A DNA stretch of 57,426 nucleotides, taken from assembly GCA_937943625.1 (NCBI GenBank), contig CALEAD010000045.1, forward strand, positions 1-57,426, read 5' to 3'. This document shows positions 33,119 through 41,810 of this stretch, in pieces. The translations under genes and the position numbers were made by a program. The first letter of the stretch is position 1. Each line of letters begins with the position of its first letter. The notes beneath the pieces were generated by a model, which worked only from the letters and a program-made list of their open reading frames with translations, did no database searches and was not told the DNA's origin. The DNA comes from an uncultured Anaerolineae bacterium (GTDB lineage Bacteria > Chloroflexota > Anaerolineae > Promineifilales > Promineifilaceae).

Positions 33119-33169
33119 GTAACCCAGGTAGCCAAACCTGGTGCGTGCAAGTTTGGTAGCCTGCGTTAC
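33119..33169. repeat. Imperfect 21-bp inverted repeat
   Basis: The stretch from GTAACCCAGG to CCTGCGTTAC folds back over about 21 bp with roughly 16 matches, forming a large hairpin upstream of the thiolase gene and downstream of the Fur-family gene. REP-like. Confidence 0.6.
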
Positions 33170-33223
33170 GTTTTCATTCGTGGTGGTGCACCCCACTCAT
33201 GAACTTTCTTGACAAATCGTCAA

Positions 33224-33685
33224 TCAACTTAACTTGTCATCAACATCTTCACCTTTCAAACTGCTTGTCTGGCAGTCGGTGCAAATGCCATGAAATTCTA
33301 GTAGATGGCTCTGAATCTGAAAATTGAAACGGGCGCTGAGGGTCTGGCCTACTTCGTCTGCGGCGCAGTGGTCAAATTCAATGACCAGGCCGCAGCGATT
33401 GCAGATCAGGTGGTGGTGGCTGCCGCCATCTAGCAGGATGTAGTGTGCGGCGCCGGTTCCCTGGTAAATCGGCCGTGCCAGGCCCAATTCGCAGAGCAAT
33501 TCCAGTGTGCGGTAAACGCTCATGCGCCCTACCATTGGTGCCATTTCATGTACTTTGATAGTCAGGTCATCAGCAGTGATGTGCCCACCACATGCTACCA
33601 GTGCCTGCACAATGGCGCGGCGCGATTGCGTCAGGCGGTAGCCACTTTCAGCCAGCTTTTTAGTAAAGAGGGTTGTGGTGTCCAT
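33224..33685 (-). CDS. Fur-family metalloregulator
   Basis: A 153-residue Fur/Zur/PerR-type regulator. The winged helix (about 1-85) includes YRLTQSRRAIVQAL and GRMSVYRTLELLCELGL. The metal-binding half has GSHHHLICNRCGLVIEFD (HHH and CxxC) and a second pair CTDC near residue 137, so both structural zinc cysteine pairs are present. Which metal it senses cannot be told. Start at ATG 33685 after GAGGTG. The stop region lies next to the thiolase gene upstream region in the same orientation. Confidence 0.92.
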   Translation of the reverse strand: MDTTTLFTKKLAESGYRLTQSRRAIVQALVACGGHITADDLTIKVHEMAPMVGRMSVYRTLELLCELGLARPIYQGTGAAHYILLDGGSHHHLICNRCGLVIEFDHCAADEVGQTLSARFNFQIQSHLLEFHGICTDCQTSSLKGEDVDDKLS

Positions 33686-33954
33686 CAATCACCTCGGCAG
33701 AAGGTATGCCTGGCGGCCCCTGTGGCAAAGAGGAAAATGAGCAGGAGAGCGGGACATTCACGATTTCGTCACCGCCGACGCGCTTGACGCATACATGACA
33801 CCGCGCGGCTCAATTTGTCTGCCTCATTGTGCCACAGGCAACTATTTATATCATTAAAATGGCGCATCGGGTAGACTTTCCCGTTGTTTTCCCTGGTGGT
33901 CTGCCGTCTGTCGTCTGCGGTCTGCCCAACCTCAGCTTGTGAAAAATAGTACGC

Positions 33955-33984
33955 TTGACAATAGTTAAACAAAATCCGTACAAT
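33955..33984 (+). promoter_or_regulatory. Consensus sigma-70-like promoter
   Basis: TTGACA (33955-33960), 18-nt spacer, TACAAT (33979-33984). It points at the DUF2383 gene and would give a leader of about 200 nt that includes a GTC-repeat. Confidence 0.65.
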
Positions 33985-34084
33985 ACTGTAACTAACAGAT
34001 GGCAGGTCACAGGTTACAAGCGAGTTCAGGTGTGGGGCACACCACCACAAGTAAAAATGTAGCGCAGGTTCCATTGATGAGATA

Positions 34085-34140
34085 GACCGCCGACCGCAGA
34101 CAGTGGTCAGCCGTTGGCAGTCGGCAGTCATTTTCACAGG
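34085..34140 (+). repeat. GACCGC...GTCGGCAGTCATTTTCACAGGAG repeat
   Basis: A complete copy with left arm GACCGCCGACCGCAGAC and right arm GCAGTCGGCAGTCATTTTC ending in CACAGGAG. The next ATG (34158) is followed at once by a stop, so this ribosome-binding site serves no visible gene. Confidence 0.65.
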
Positions 34141-34194
34141 AGTTGGTTCAGGGCATTATGTAACCTGTACCTCGTTAAAAGAGAGGGTGGCACG

Positions 34195-35184
34195 ATGGAG
34201 GTAAAAGAAACAATTAAGACGTTAAATCACCTGGCGCAGCTTTGTCTGGCGGGGGCAAGTGGCTTCAGCACCGTGGCAGAAAATGTGCAAAATCGGGGTC
34301 TGAAGCTGCTTTTACAACAGTATGCGCAGCAGCGCGCCGAATTTGCCCAGGCTTTGCAGGCGGAAGTTAAGCGTTTGGGCGGAGAGGCGAAGACGGGGCG
34401 TAATGTGCTGGGCGTCATTCATCGTGGCCGCATTGACATCATGGCAACGCTGACAATTGGTGCGGAAAATGTGGAAAAGGTGGTGCTGCGCGAGGCCGTT
34501 ATCGGTGAAAATGCGGTTTTGCAGGCCTATCAAAAGGGGTTACGAAAAGGATTACCTGCAGAAACGCGCAAGCTGCTGGAAGCACAGCAGCAGCAGATTC
34601 AAACTGTAAGCGCCGAAGTGCAAAAGTTGCGCGGCAGCCGGGAGGGGCGGCTGTTGGTGCGCGCCTTCCGCCAGGAACAGGACGTGGCGCGCGCATGCAA
34701 AGAGCTGCGGCAGGCAGGTATTGGCGAAAACGCCATCGAAGTGATTTCTTTCAGTAACATGACGGCGCAGCCGCTGCCCGAAGGCACCACACGTGGGGAA
34801 ACGGCCGTTTCCGGCGCTGTTGGCGGCGCAATCTGGGTTGGTATTCTTGGCTCACTCAGCGGCGCGCTGATGGTCTGGCTGCCTGGCCTGGGGCCAGACG
34901 GCCATTTGCCGGCGGCGCTTACCTGGGCGCTGGTGACGTTGGGTGCACTTCTGGTTGGGGCGCTTTTTGGCGGCATCATGGGCTGGCTCATTGGCATGGG
35001 CATTCACGAAGAGCATGTTCACCTTTATAATACAACGCTGAGCGAAGGGGGATATTTGCTAAAAGTGCAGACTCCGCGCGCCCAGGCTTCGCAGGTGTAT
35101 CAACTTTTGCAGCGCCAGGAGCTGCTCGCAGAGCGGCCAAAAGAGGCACAAGAATCATTTGTGCCTGCAACCAATGGCGCATGA
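34195..35184 (+). CDS. DUF2383 (PA2169-type) protein with stress-protein/glycine-zipper domain
   Basis: A 329-residue protein with two parts. Residues about 1-140 form a ferritin-like four-helix bundle of the DUF2383/PA2169 type (TIKTLNHLAQLCLAGASGF, YAQQRAEFAQALQAEVKRLGG). Residues about 145-310 resemble the general stress YflT-like domain: RLLVRAFRQEQDVARACKEL and ENAIEVISF, a glycine-rich double membrane hairpin (GAVGGAIWVGILGSLSGAL and GALLVGALFGGIMGWLIG), and EGGYLLKVQT. The start is ATG 34195 after GAGGGTGG. Likely a stress-response membrane protein (inference). Confidence 0.8.
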   Translation: MEVKETIKTLNHLAQLCLAGASGFSTVAENVQNRGLKLLLQQYAQQRAEFAQALQAEVKRLGGEAKTGRNVLGVIHRGRIDIMATLTIGAENVEKVVLREAVIGENAVLQAYQKGLRKGLPAETRKLLEAQQQQIQTVSAEVQKLRGSREGRLLVRAFRQEQDVARACKELRQAGIGENAIEVISFSNMTAQPLPEGTTRGETAVSGAVGGAIWVGILGSLSGALMVWLPGLGPDGHLPAALTWALVTLGALLVGALFGGIMGWLIGMGIHEEHVHLYNTTLSEGGYLLKVQTPRAQASQVYQLLQRQELLAERPKEAQESFVPATNGA

Positions 35185-35222
35185 TGTTGCCAGCCTGGAG
35201 ATTGGAATGGGCATGGCTCATC

Positions 35223-35321
35223 TTCTCTGGAAACGGCGCTTGACAAATTCCTGACCGCAGACGGGCGATAGCAGACCACCGCGCTTCCCTTTATCGCGGT
35301 TGGTCGTCGGCGGTCGAAGAA
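35223..35321. repeat. Full-length dispersed repeat copy
   Basis: About 99 bp. Left flank TCTGGAAACGGCGCTTGAC, then CTGACCGCAGACGGGCG, and right end GGTTGGTCGTCGGCGGTC. It is nearly the same at the left as the copy at 23526-23623, and likewise sits between convergent genes. Confidence 0.7.
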
Positions 35322-35333
35322 TGGATTACGGCA

Positions 35334-36491
35334 TTAAAGTGGCAGCAACGCCAGGGAAGCGGCCACCAGTCGCTGCACTTTAGCTGGGGCAATGCCGGCC
35401 AGTACCCACAGGATCGTCCAAAGGGTTGGTTTTTCGTATAGGTATAGCTGCCTGGCAACGGCCGTTCTGCGCCGCAGCAGCTTGCCTAGCCGATCCTGGC
35501 GCAGTGCGGTGGCGTAATTGGCAAAGCAAAAATTTTCGCTCTTGAGTGCGTTGATAATTTCCACAGCCGCCACACGGCCGTATTCCATGGCATAGGAGAT
35601 CCCCTCGGCAAAGAGGGGGTCTACGCCAGCGGCATCCCCCACCAGCAACACGTGCGGCTGCGCAAAAACGCCATCTGCATCAAACCAGCGTACCGGGTGC
35701 CCTTGTAGCTGCACCTCTGCCAGCGAGACGTGGCGCATTTGCAAGCTGGCGGCAAAAATCTGCTTCAGATTGCTGCGTCCGTTGCCTGGCTTCGGCGCAA
35801 TGCGGCTGTCGAAAATGCCGCGATTCATATATGCCATGCCCTGCACGTAGCAGGGAAAATCCCACACGTAACCCTGGATACCTTGTGCCAGGCAAGAGAA
35901 GTCGAATACGGCCGTTTGCTGTTGCCACAGGCGGTTTATGTGCGGGTCAACCGGCGTCATCACGCGCAGCAGCCGCGCTACACTGTGGGGATGGAACAGG
36001 TGTAGCTTGCGTCGCACGGTGCTATTGGCGCCATCTGCGCCAACCAGGATAGGGGTATGGTAACGGCCGTTTTGTGTCACCACTTCCACCCCATCTGGCA
36101 AAGGGTGCACATCCACTACGCGCTGCCCCGTCTGCACGCGGATGCCCTGGGCCGCCACCGCCTGCGCCAGCGCCGCGTCAAACTCCTCCCGCTGGATGAT
36201 GCGCATGGCGTTCGTGCAGGGCACGGTAAACGCGCGCCTACCCAGGCAAAAGCGCACGCGCTGAATGACAAATGCAGGCACGTCTACGTGCAGCCCCAAT
36301 TCCTGTAGCTGCGCCTCCCCATGCACCGTAATGCCGCCGCCGCACAGCTTGGGGCGCGGATACTCTGCTGCTTCCAGCACAAGTATCTTTGAAACAAGGG
36401 CCGGGTTGCGCTGCACCAGGTGCAAAGCCGTGGCCAGCCCTGCCGGGCCTCCCCCTACAACGAGCACTTTGATGAAAGTGGGGTTTACCAT
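35334..36491 (-). CDS. Geranylgeranyl-reductase-family FAD oxidoreductase
   Basis: A 385-residue flavoprotein. The N-terminal FAD-binding motif is VLVVGGGPAGLATALHL. The family motif KLCGGGITVHGE follows near residue 48, the second site is VGADGANSTVRRKL, and LLVGDAAGVDPLFAEGISYAMEYG is the GD-motif. Members reduce geranylgeranyl groups of chlorophyll, quinone or lipid precursors, and related enzymes act on other polyprenyl substrates. A BCD-family (PucC-like) transporter gene lies 1.1 kb upstream on the same strand. Substrate not determined. Confidence 0.88.
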   Translation of the reverse strand: MVNPTFIKVLVVGGGPAGLATALHLVQRNPALVSKILVLEAAEYPRPKLCGGGITVHGEAQLQELGLHVDVPAFVIQRVRFCLGRRAFTVPCTNAMRIIQREEFDAALAQAVAAQGIRVQTGQRVVDVHPLPDGVEVVTQNGRYHTPILVGADGANSTVRRKLHLFHPHSVARLLRVMTPVDPHINRLWQQQTAVFDFSCLAQGIQGYVWDFPCYVQGMAYMNRGIFDSRIAPKPGNGRSNLKQIFAASLQMRHVSLAEVQLQGHPVRWFDADGVFAQPHVLLVGDAAGVDPLFAEGISYAMEYGRVAAVEIINALKSENFCFANYATALRQDRLGKLLRRRTAVARQLYLYEKPTLWTILWVLAGIAPAKVQRLVAASLALLPL

Positions 36492-36539
36492 AATAGCTGA
36501 GCCGGTACTTTTAGACGGTTGCTATTTCCAGGATGATTA

Positions 36540-36631
36540 CACAGAGCTTCACGGAGGAAGGCACGAAGTTTCACCGAGAAAAATGAGAATTCTTCCTGGG
36601 GCTCTGCGTGCCTTTTCCAGGAAGCTCTGTG
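36540..36631. repeat. Long-range hairpin CACAGAGCTTC / GAAGCTCTGTG
   Basis: Perfect 11-bp outer arms enclose an imperfect inner pairing between GGAAGGCACG and CGTGCCTTTTCC. It is about 92 bp in all, in the gap between the methyltransferase end and the reductase start. It resembles a widespread intergenic repeat type. Confidence 0.65.
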
Positions 36632-36679
36632 ATTTTGCTTGCTCTGGGGAGTATCCTTTGTGACCATTGCAGGCATTGC

Positions 36680-37492
36680 TCAAGCCCCCTGCCAGCTGCC
36701 GCGCGTGGTCTGGAGCACAAAGCGGCGTGTAACGGGCTGCTGCTCGTCCAGGTCAGGCCAGGTTTCGGCGGCAAAGTCGCGCAACTGTTGCAGCAGCAGG
36801 ACAAAGAGATCGTCTGGTAAGAACCAGCTTTCGGCATCGAGACGGTTTTCGATTTGGGTCAACCGTTCGCGGACGCTCATCCAGGTTGTCCACTCGGCGG
36901 CAATCAGGGTGCTCTGTTCGCTGCCGCCCAGGTTGTGCAGCGTTTGGTGCAGGGAAATGCCGGCAGCCGGGGGGCGCGCCTGTGGCGCCAGGGCCAGCGT
37001 GCGTGCGCGCAGCTCGTCACGCAGCCTGCCCACAACCGAGAGCGGGTCTATCCAATCTTCTCCCTGGATGAGAACGCCGCCGGGGCGCAGCACGCGCCCA
37101 ATCTGAGAGAGCACCCGCTGCCAATCTTTAGCCAGATGGAGCACATGCACGGCCAGCACAGCGTCGAAGGTGCGGCTGGCAAATGGCATCTGGTGCATGT
37201 CGGCTTGCAGCAAGGCCAGGGGGAAGGGAGACGGCCGTTGTCCATTCTCCTGCCCCCCCTGTACCTGTGCCAGCATGTCTGGCGAAATGTCAAAGCCAAT
37301 GACGCGGCAGCCGGCGGCGGCAACCGGCCAGGCAATGCGCCCGGTGCCGATGCCGATCTCCAGCACGCGCGCGTCTGGCCCAGCCTGCGCGGCAATGGCC
37401 TGGCCAATTTGCCGCGAGACTGTTTCGGGGTGGGCGCGCTGGGTGTCGTAACGCGCAGCCACCCGTTTATCGAAAGAGAAGTTGAGGCTCAT
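36680..37492 (-). CDS. Class I SAM-dependent methyltransferase
   Basis: A 270-residue protein of the Methyltransf_11/25 type. SAM motif I is ARVLEIGIGTGRIAWPVAAAG (about residue 42), motif II VIGFDISPDML, and motif III region FDAVLAVHVLHLAKDW, followed by VLRPGGVLIQG. The N-terminus FDKRVAARYDTQRAHPETV is common in ubiquinone/menaquinone-type methyltransferase homologues. The start is ATG 37492; an in-frame extension to 37567 would read through the double ACGGCCGT hairpin. Substrate unknown. Confidence 0.9.
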   Translation of the reverse strand: MSLNFSFDKRVAARYDTQRAHPETVSRQIGQAIAAQAGPDARVLEIGIGTGRIAWPVAAAGCRVIGFDISPDMLAQVQGGQENGQRPSPFPLALLQADMHQMPFASRTFDAVLAVHVLHLAKDWQRVLSQIGRVLRPGGVLIQGEDWIDPLSVVGRLRDELRARTLALAPQARPPAAGISLHQTLHNLGGSEQSTLIAAEWTTWMSVRERLTQIENRLDAESWFLPDDLFVLLLQQLRDFAAETWPDLDEQQPVTRRFVLQTTRGSWQGA

Positions 37493-37515
37493 CGTTTGTA
37501 GGGGGGATGATAAAG

Positions 37516-37547
37516 GGAAAACGGCCGTTTGTAAACGGCCGTTTTCC
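37516..37547. terminator. Hairpin made of two nested AAACGGCCGTTT palindromes
   Basis: GGAAAACGGCCGTTT (37516-37530) and AAACGGCCGTTTTCC (37533-37547) are exact reverse complements with a 2-nt loop, and each arm contains its own palindrome. It lies between the BCD transporter stop and the methyltransferase start on the minus strand and may terminate the transporter transcript. Confidence 0.65.
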
Positions 37548-37599
37548 TTAATAACAGGATATGTCAATAACCAGTTGTGGCACGGTTCAGTTTTGCTGC

Positions 37600-38988
37600 T
37601 TATGCCGTAGCGCCCAGCTCCATAGCGCGCAGCGCATCTGCATGGGTCAGGCGCGCTTCGTGTTCGGCGCGGAAGCGCGTGACGCTGAGCCGCCAGACAA
37701 TGAATGCGGCAGCAATCATGCCCACCGCTTCCAGGCCAAAGATAGCAAAGTAGGCCGTAGCAGGTTCCAGCAGGCCTGTTTCAATCAAACCGGTGTGCAG
37801 TGCGCCGCCGCCAAACGAGGCCAGCCCATTGCCAAAGGCTTGCGCCATGCCCCACAGCCCCATGTAGAGGCCGGTCGCGCCCTCGATGGTCATATCCATC
37901 ATCATCGAGAGGGAACCCACGTTAAAGAAACCGGTAAAAATGCCCATCAGCACCAACGACGGCATCACCAGTTCTTCGTGCGAGGACAACGCCGCCGTAG
38001 CCAGTATGCTCATGCCTACGGCCGTACCGGCACAGCCGAGGATGACGATTTTGCGCTTGCTGAAGCCAAATATGGCACTGAGAATGCCCATGCCCAACAT
38101 GCCTAGCAGCACGCCACCACCCCACATTTGCTGAAAGCCGCTCGTTTGCCCTGGCGTCATGCCAAATGCCTCGGCGCCAAAGACCTCCAGGATGTTGTCT
38201 TGCAGGAAAATGGAGAAGATGGCAATAAACACGAAGGCAAAGAAGCCACGTGCCTGCTTGTTTTCGCGCAGCACCTGCCAGGAAACGGCAAAGGGGTTAC
38301 CGGCCGGCGCCACGACGCGTGCCTGGGCCACCGCTTTCTTCAGGGCATCTCCCTTCAGCCGTTTTTCGATGCCCACGACACCCAGGAAGGAGCAGCCAAT
38401 GACGATGAATGGGGTCAGGTTGTACAACTGCTGCATGGACTCTGGGGTGTAAACGGGCATCATGCTCTTCATCACCCCTGCGGCCACAATGGTGCTGAGG
38501 ATGGTGAACGTCCAGACGACGGAGATGACGGCGCCGCGCGTCTTGGAGTTGGTAACTTCGGCAATCAGGGCGTGATGGGAATCACCCATAAATGCGATGG
38601 CGATGCCGTAAATGACAAAGGCAATAAAGGCGGTCACGTAGGCCCAGGTGGCCTTGTCGCTCATGCCCAGGGCAATAGTGGGCAGGGCGACGAAAATAAG
38701 GCTGGCGACGATGCTGCCCATCATCAGATAGGGGGAGCGGCGATAGCCAAAAATGGGATTCCGGTCGGCAATGCGCCCGGAGACCACCTGAAAGGGGGAG
38801 AGAAAGTAATGCAGGGCCAGCAGCGTGGTGATGATGATGGCCGTAATGTTTAGCTCCACAATGGAAATCCGGTTCAGGTTAATGGTGAGCAGGGCAAACA
38901 TCCAGCCCACCCCTATTTTGGGCAGTGCCAAACGCAATGTTTTGATCACAGCTCCCACACCGCGCAGCAAAACGGATACGTATTTCAT
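37600..38988 (-). CDS. BCD/PucC-family major facilitator
   Basis: A 462-residue MFS protein with 12 helices. The start LRLALPKIGVGWMFALLTI, then SPFQVVSGRIADRNPIFGYRR and MGDSHHALIAEVT, match the BCD (bacteriochlorophyll delivery, PucC/LhaA) family, whose known members assist assembly of light-harvesting complexes. A second conserved region is FNVGSLSMMMDMTIEG. No photosynthesis genes are visible here, so its role may differ. AGGAGAAAAAA precedes the ATG. Confidence 0.85.
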   Translation of the reverse strand: MKYVSVLLRGVGAVIKTLRLALPKIGVGWMFALLTINLNRISIVELNITAIIITTLLALHYFLSPFQVVSGRIADRNPIFGYRRSPYLMMGSIVASLIFVALPTIALGMSDKATWAYVTAFIAFVIYGIAIAFMGDSHHALIAEVTNSKTRGAVISVVWTFTILSTIVAAGVMKSMMPVYTPESMQQLYNLTPFIVIGCSFLGVVGIEKRLKGDALKKAVAQARVVAPAGNPFAVSWQVLRENKQARGFFAFVFIAIFSIFLQDNILEVFGAEAFGMTPGQTSGFQQMWGGGVLLGMLGMGILSAIFGFSKRKIVILGCAGTAVGMSILATAALSSHEELVMPSLVLMGIFTGFFNVGSLSMMMDMTIEGATGLYMGLWGMAQAFGNGLASFGGGALHTGLIETGLLEPATAYFAIFGLEAVGMIAAAFIVWRLSVTRFRAEHEARLTHADALRAMELGATA

Positions 38989-39531
38989 TTTTTTCTCCTT
39001 TCGTCACCTGATTGAGGGTAAAAAAATAGGTCTTTCAGAATTTTGCGCTTGCCATGTACGGCCGTTTTCTCTTTCCGTATTTGCCCCAGCCGGGTCATGC
39101 ATCCGCCAATTCCTGAACGACCTCTAAGGTTTCTCTCATCTGGCATTATAACGGAATGAAAAAAGTTATACAAGACCTAATCAAGAACTAAACCGAAATT
39201 AAATAAATATTCAACAAATCTCAAACAGATGCTGTGTTCAGCTTCTTTTGCTGGCAGCGGTTAGAATGATGGAGCCAGACATGCAGCAGCAAGAGCTTGC
39301 CGCGCAGGCTGTCTGGCTGCCAGTGCAAGCAAGGTTGCCTTGCGCGCCATTTGCATATCAGTGTTTTGCCCAGGCGCGTGTTTGCGTCATCAAGGCTGAT
39401 GCGCAAAATACATTATTTCCTTACGCTCTCTTAAAATTTCCTGAACAATTCTCCGTTATGCTTCTGCTAGGTAACGAACAGGTGGCCGGAGCAAAAAATG
39501 GCCGCAAAATGAACCAAAAAGGAGAATGACC
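38989..39531. other. Intergenic region between divergent genes
   Basis: No gene with a credible start. It includes one ACGGCCGT copy (39059) and a small hairpin GCAAGGTTGCCTTGC near 39327-39342. Promoters for both flanking genes should lie here; I could not identify them with confidence. Confidence 0.5.
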
Positions 39532-40380
39532 ATGTTACTGAGTAAAAAAGTGCTATATATGCTGTTAGGTGGTGTGCTGGCGTTGGCGCTGGTCTTTGGC
39601 GCTTATGTGACCCTTGCACAGACGGGTGATGGGGAAACGACCGTTGACGAAAATAGCGAGAGCAATCCCCCGGCCCCGTGGTCGCAGTGGAACAGGCGCG
39701 GGCATCGCGGCTTTGTGCCAGCGCCGCCGCAGGCACCTGGCCTAAACGAGCAGGCGCTATTGGCCAACGCCCTGGGCATCACCGTTGCGGAGCTACAGGC
39801 GGCACAGAGCGCCGTGCGCACCGCGCTAATCGAGCAGGCAGTTGCAGATGGGCTAATCACCCAGGAACAGGCAGACCAGCTAAAGGCCTTCCCTGGGCTG
39901 CGCGGCAGACATCCTCTGCCTGGGCTGGGGGCGGGTGAACACCTTGCCTTGCTGGCGGAAGAGCTGGGGATCAGCCAGGAGGCGCTGCAAACAGCCCTTG
40001 ACGAAGTGCAGGCAGCGAAACTGGCGGCGTTGGTAGAGGCTGGCGTTATCACACAGGAGCAGGCGGACACAATTGCCGCTTACCATGCGGTGCAAGGATA
40101 CGTAGACTATGAGTCGTTGAGCGAATCGGTAAAATCCTTTTTCAGTGCTGCCATTGAGCAGGCTCTGGCCGATGGCGTGATTACGCAGGCGCAGGCAGAG
40201 CAAATGTTGCAGAACCTGACCAACCTGAATATGCGCGGGTTCCCCGGTGGACGCATGATGCCGGGCATGGGAATGCCGGGCATGGGCGGACGCGGACATG
40301 GTGGGCACGGCTGGTTTGAAGGCTTTGGGCCAGGTTGCACTGGTGTACCTGCAACGACGGACGAAAGCCCCGGTACATAA
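39532..40380 (+). CDS. Exported helical-repeat protein
   Basis: A 282-residue secreted protein with an N-terminal signal (LYMLLGGVLALALVFGAYVTLAQ). Three related helical repeats follow: ALGITVAELQAA...ADGLITQEQADQL, ELGISQEALQTA...EAGVITQEQADTI and FSAAIEQALADGVITQAQAEQM. The tail is rich in Gly/Met/His (GMGMPGMGGRGHGGHG) and could bind metal ions. Repeats of the form GxITQEQAD occur in many exported proteins of unknown role. The start is ATG 39532, 7 nt after AAAGGAG. It precedes an HtrA-type lipoprotein protease gene in the same direction. Confidence 0.78.
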   Translation: MLLSKKVLYMLLGGVLALALVFGAYVTLAQTGDGETTVDENSESNPPAPWSQWNRRGHRGFVPAPPQAPGLNEQALLANALGITVAELQAAQSAVRTALIEQAVADGLITQEQADQLKAFPGLRGRHPLPGLGAGEHLALLAEELGISQEALQTALDEVQAAKLAALVEAGVITQEQADTIAAYHAVQGYVDYESLSESVKSFFSAAIEQALADGVITQAQAEQMLQNLTNLNMRGFPGGRMMPGMGMPGMGGRGHGGHGWFEGFGPGCTGVPATTDESPGT

Positions 40381-40451
40381 CATGAATGGGCCATATCAAT
40401 GCTTGCCTTAGACCCCAAGGGGGAGAGATACTCCTGGAGTCTGGCACAGTC

Positions 40452-40485
40452 AGAAGTTCAACTTCGCGGTCGAAGTTGAACTTCT
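40452..40485 (+). terminator. 15-bp perfect hairpin AGAAGTTCAACTTCG
   Basis: AGAAGTTCAACTTCG (40452-40466), loop CGGT, and the exact reverse complement (40471-40485), followed by TTGCTTG. It lies 71 nt after the repeat-protein stop and 35 nt before the HtrA start: a terminator or a REP element. Confidence 0.65.
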
Positions 40486-40520
40486 TTGCTTGAAATAGGA
40501 AATAGAGTGGAGGTGACAAT

Positions 40521-41687
40521 ATGAAACGCGTGCAAGATGTGTTGATTTTTTTGTTGCTTTTGTGCATGGCGGTTGGGTTGGCAGGGTGCAGTACGGCCGT
40601 TGCCATGCCGACGCCCATTCCTGACACGGCCGAAATTGTGCAGGCGGTACTGGCGGAGCTGGCCACGCAGCAGGCCAGGGCGTCTTTGCCCGCAGAAGCC
40701 ATCACGCCCATCAGCCAGGGAGCGCCTGAAGCAGACCTCGGCTTGCAAGAGGCGCTGACGAAAGTCTATGAGGCCAGCAATCCTGCCGTGGTTTATATCA
40801 TTGTGCCCCCGTTTAGTAGCGGCAGCGGGTTTGTCTATGATACTGCGGGGCACATTGTGACCAATAATCACGTGGTGGCCAACGGCCGTACCTTTGAAGT
40901 CGTCTTTGCCAATGGAGAGCGACGTGCCGCCGCCCTTGTCGGCGCCGATGTAGATAGCGATCTCGCGGTGCTGAAAGTAGAAGAGCTGCCTAGTGGCATT
41001 TCACCGCTGCCGCTGGCGCAGCCTGGCACTACCCAGGTGGGTCAGTTTGCCATTGCCATTGGCAACCCATTTGGCGAACAGGGTTCCATGTCGTTTGGCA
41101 TCGTCAGCGCCCTGGGGCGCAGCCTGCCTTCGCAGCGCGGCGCCATGGGCGGCAACTACTCTCTGCCAGAGGTCGTGCAGACGGATGCGCCGATTAACCC
41201 CGGCAACTCTGGCGGCCCCTTGCTTAATCTGCAAGGGGAAGTGATTGGCGTGAATTCGGCCATTGCCAGCCTCAGCGGCACGAGCTCTGGCGTCGGTTTT
41301 GCCATTCCCGTGCAGGCTGTGCGTCAGATTGTGCCCAGCCTGATTGAAAACGGCCGTTACGTTTACCCGTACATGGGCGCCGGCTTCGACGACGAAATTT
41401 CTCTGGCTGAGAAGGAACAATATGGTCTGACCCAGACGCGTGGCGCCTACGTTCTCTCAGTAACGCCGGATTCCCCGGCGGCGCGTGCCGGTCTCATTGC
41501 CGCCGACCCGAACACCAGGCGCGGGGGCGACCTGATTGTGGCCATTGATAACCAGGCCATCAACAACTTTTCTGACCTGAACGCCTACCTGGTATTTCAC
41601 ACCAAAGTGGGGCAGACGATTACGATCACCCTCATTCGCGATGGCACAGAACGAACGATTGAGCTAACGTTGGGGGAACGGCCGTAG
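40521..41687 (+). CDS. HtrA/DegP-like serine protease lipoprotein with PDZ
   Basis: A 388-residue exported protease. The lipoprotein signal ends in VGLAGC (Cys near residue 23). The trypsin-like domain (about 75-275) has its triad in VTNNHVVANG (His), VDSDLAVLKV (Asp) and NPGNSGGPLL (Ser). The PDZ domain (about 290-385) includes GAYVLSVTPDSPAARAGL and GDLIVAIDNQ. Such proteases handle misfolded proteins outside the cytoplasmic membrane; the lipid anchor keeps it on the surface. A GGAGGTG site precedes the ATG. Confidence 0.95.
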   Translation: MKRVQDVLIFLLLLCMAVGLAGCSTAVAMPTPIPDTAEIVQAVLAELATQQARASLPAEAITPISQGAPEADLGLQEALTKVYEASNPAVVYIIVPPFSSGSGFVYDTAGHIVTNNHVVANGRTFEVVFANGERRAAALVGADVDSDLAVLKVEELPSGISPLPLAQPGTTQVGQFAIAIGNPFGEQGSMSFGIVSALGRSLPSQRGAMGGNYSLPEVVQTDAPINPGNSGGPLLNLQGEVIGVNSAIASLSGTSSGVGFAIPVQAVRQIVPSLIENGRYVYPYMGAGFDDEISLAEKEQYGLTQTRGAYVLSVTPDSPAARAGLIAADPNTRRGGDLIVAIDNQAINNFSDLNAYLVFHTKVGQTITITLIRDGTERTIELTLGERP

Positions 41688-41810
41688 CTTGCTTCTTGCT
41701 CCTTGCCCCAGGTCACAATGACAGCTCTCTCACAAAGCTACCAGAATCCCTTTGTTTGTCATATAATGGCAGCAGTTGTATCCACATTCCCATACCAAAA
41801 GGAGCCTGAC

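Larger units (their letters stand above)
33686..34194. other. Intergenic region between divergent fur-type and DUF2383 genes
   Basis: No gene. It holds a GTC-repeat fragment (33895-33930), the plus-strand promoter at 33955-33984 and another GTC-repeat (34085-34140). The minus-strand ORF 33769-34137 covers these repeats and is not credible. Confidence 0.6.

Noticed and set aside
38128..38853. 241-codon plus-strand ORF inside the BCD transporter gene
   Set aside because: Gly/Asp/His-rich composition without domains; it is the antisense shadow of a clear MFS protein.
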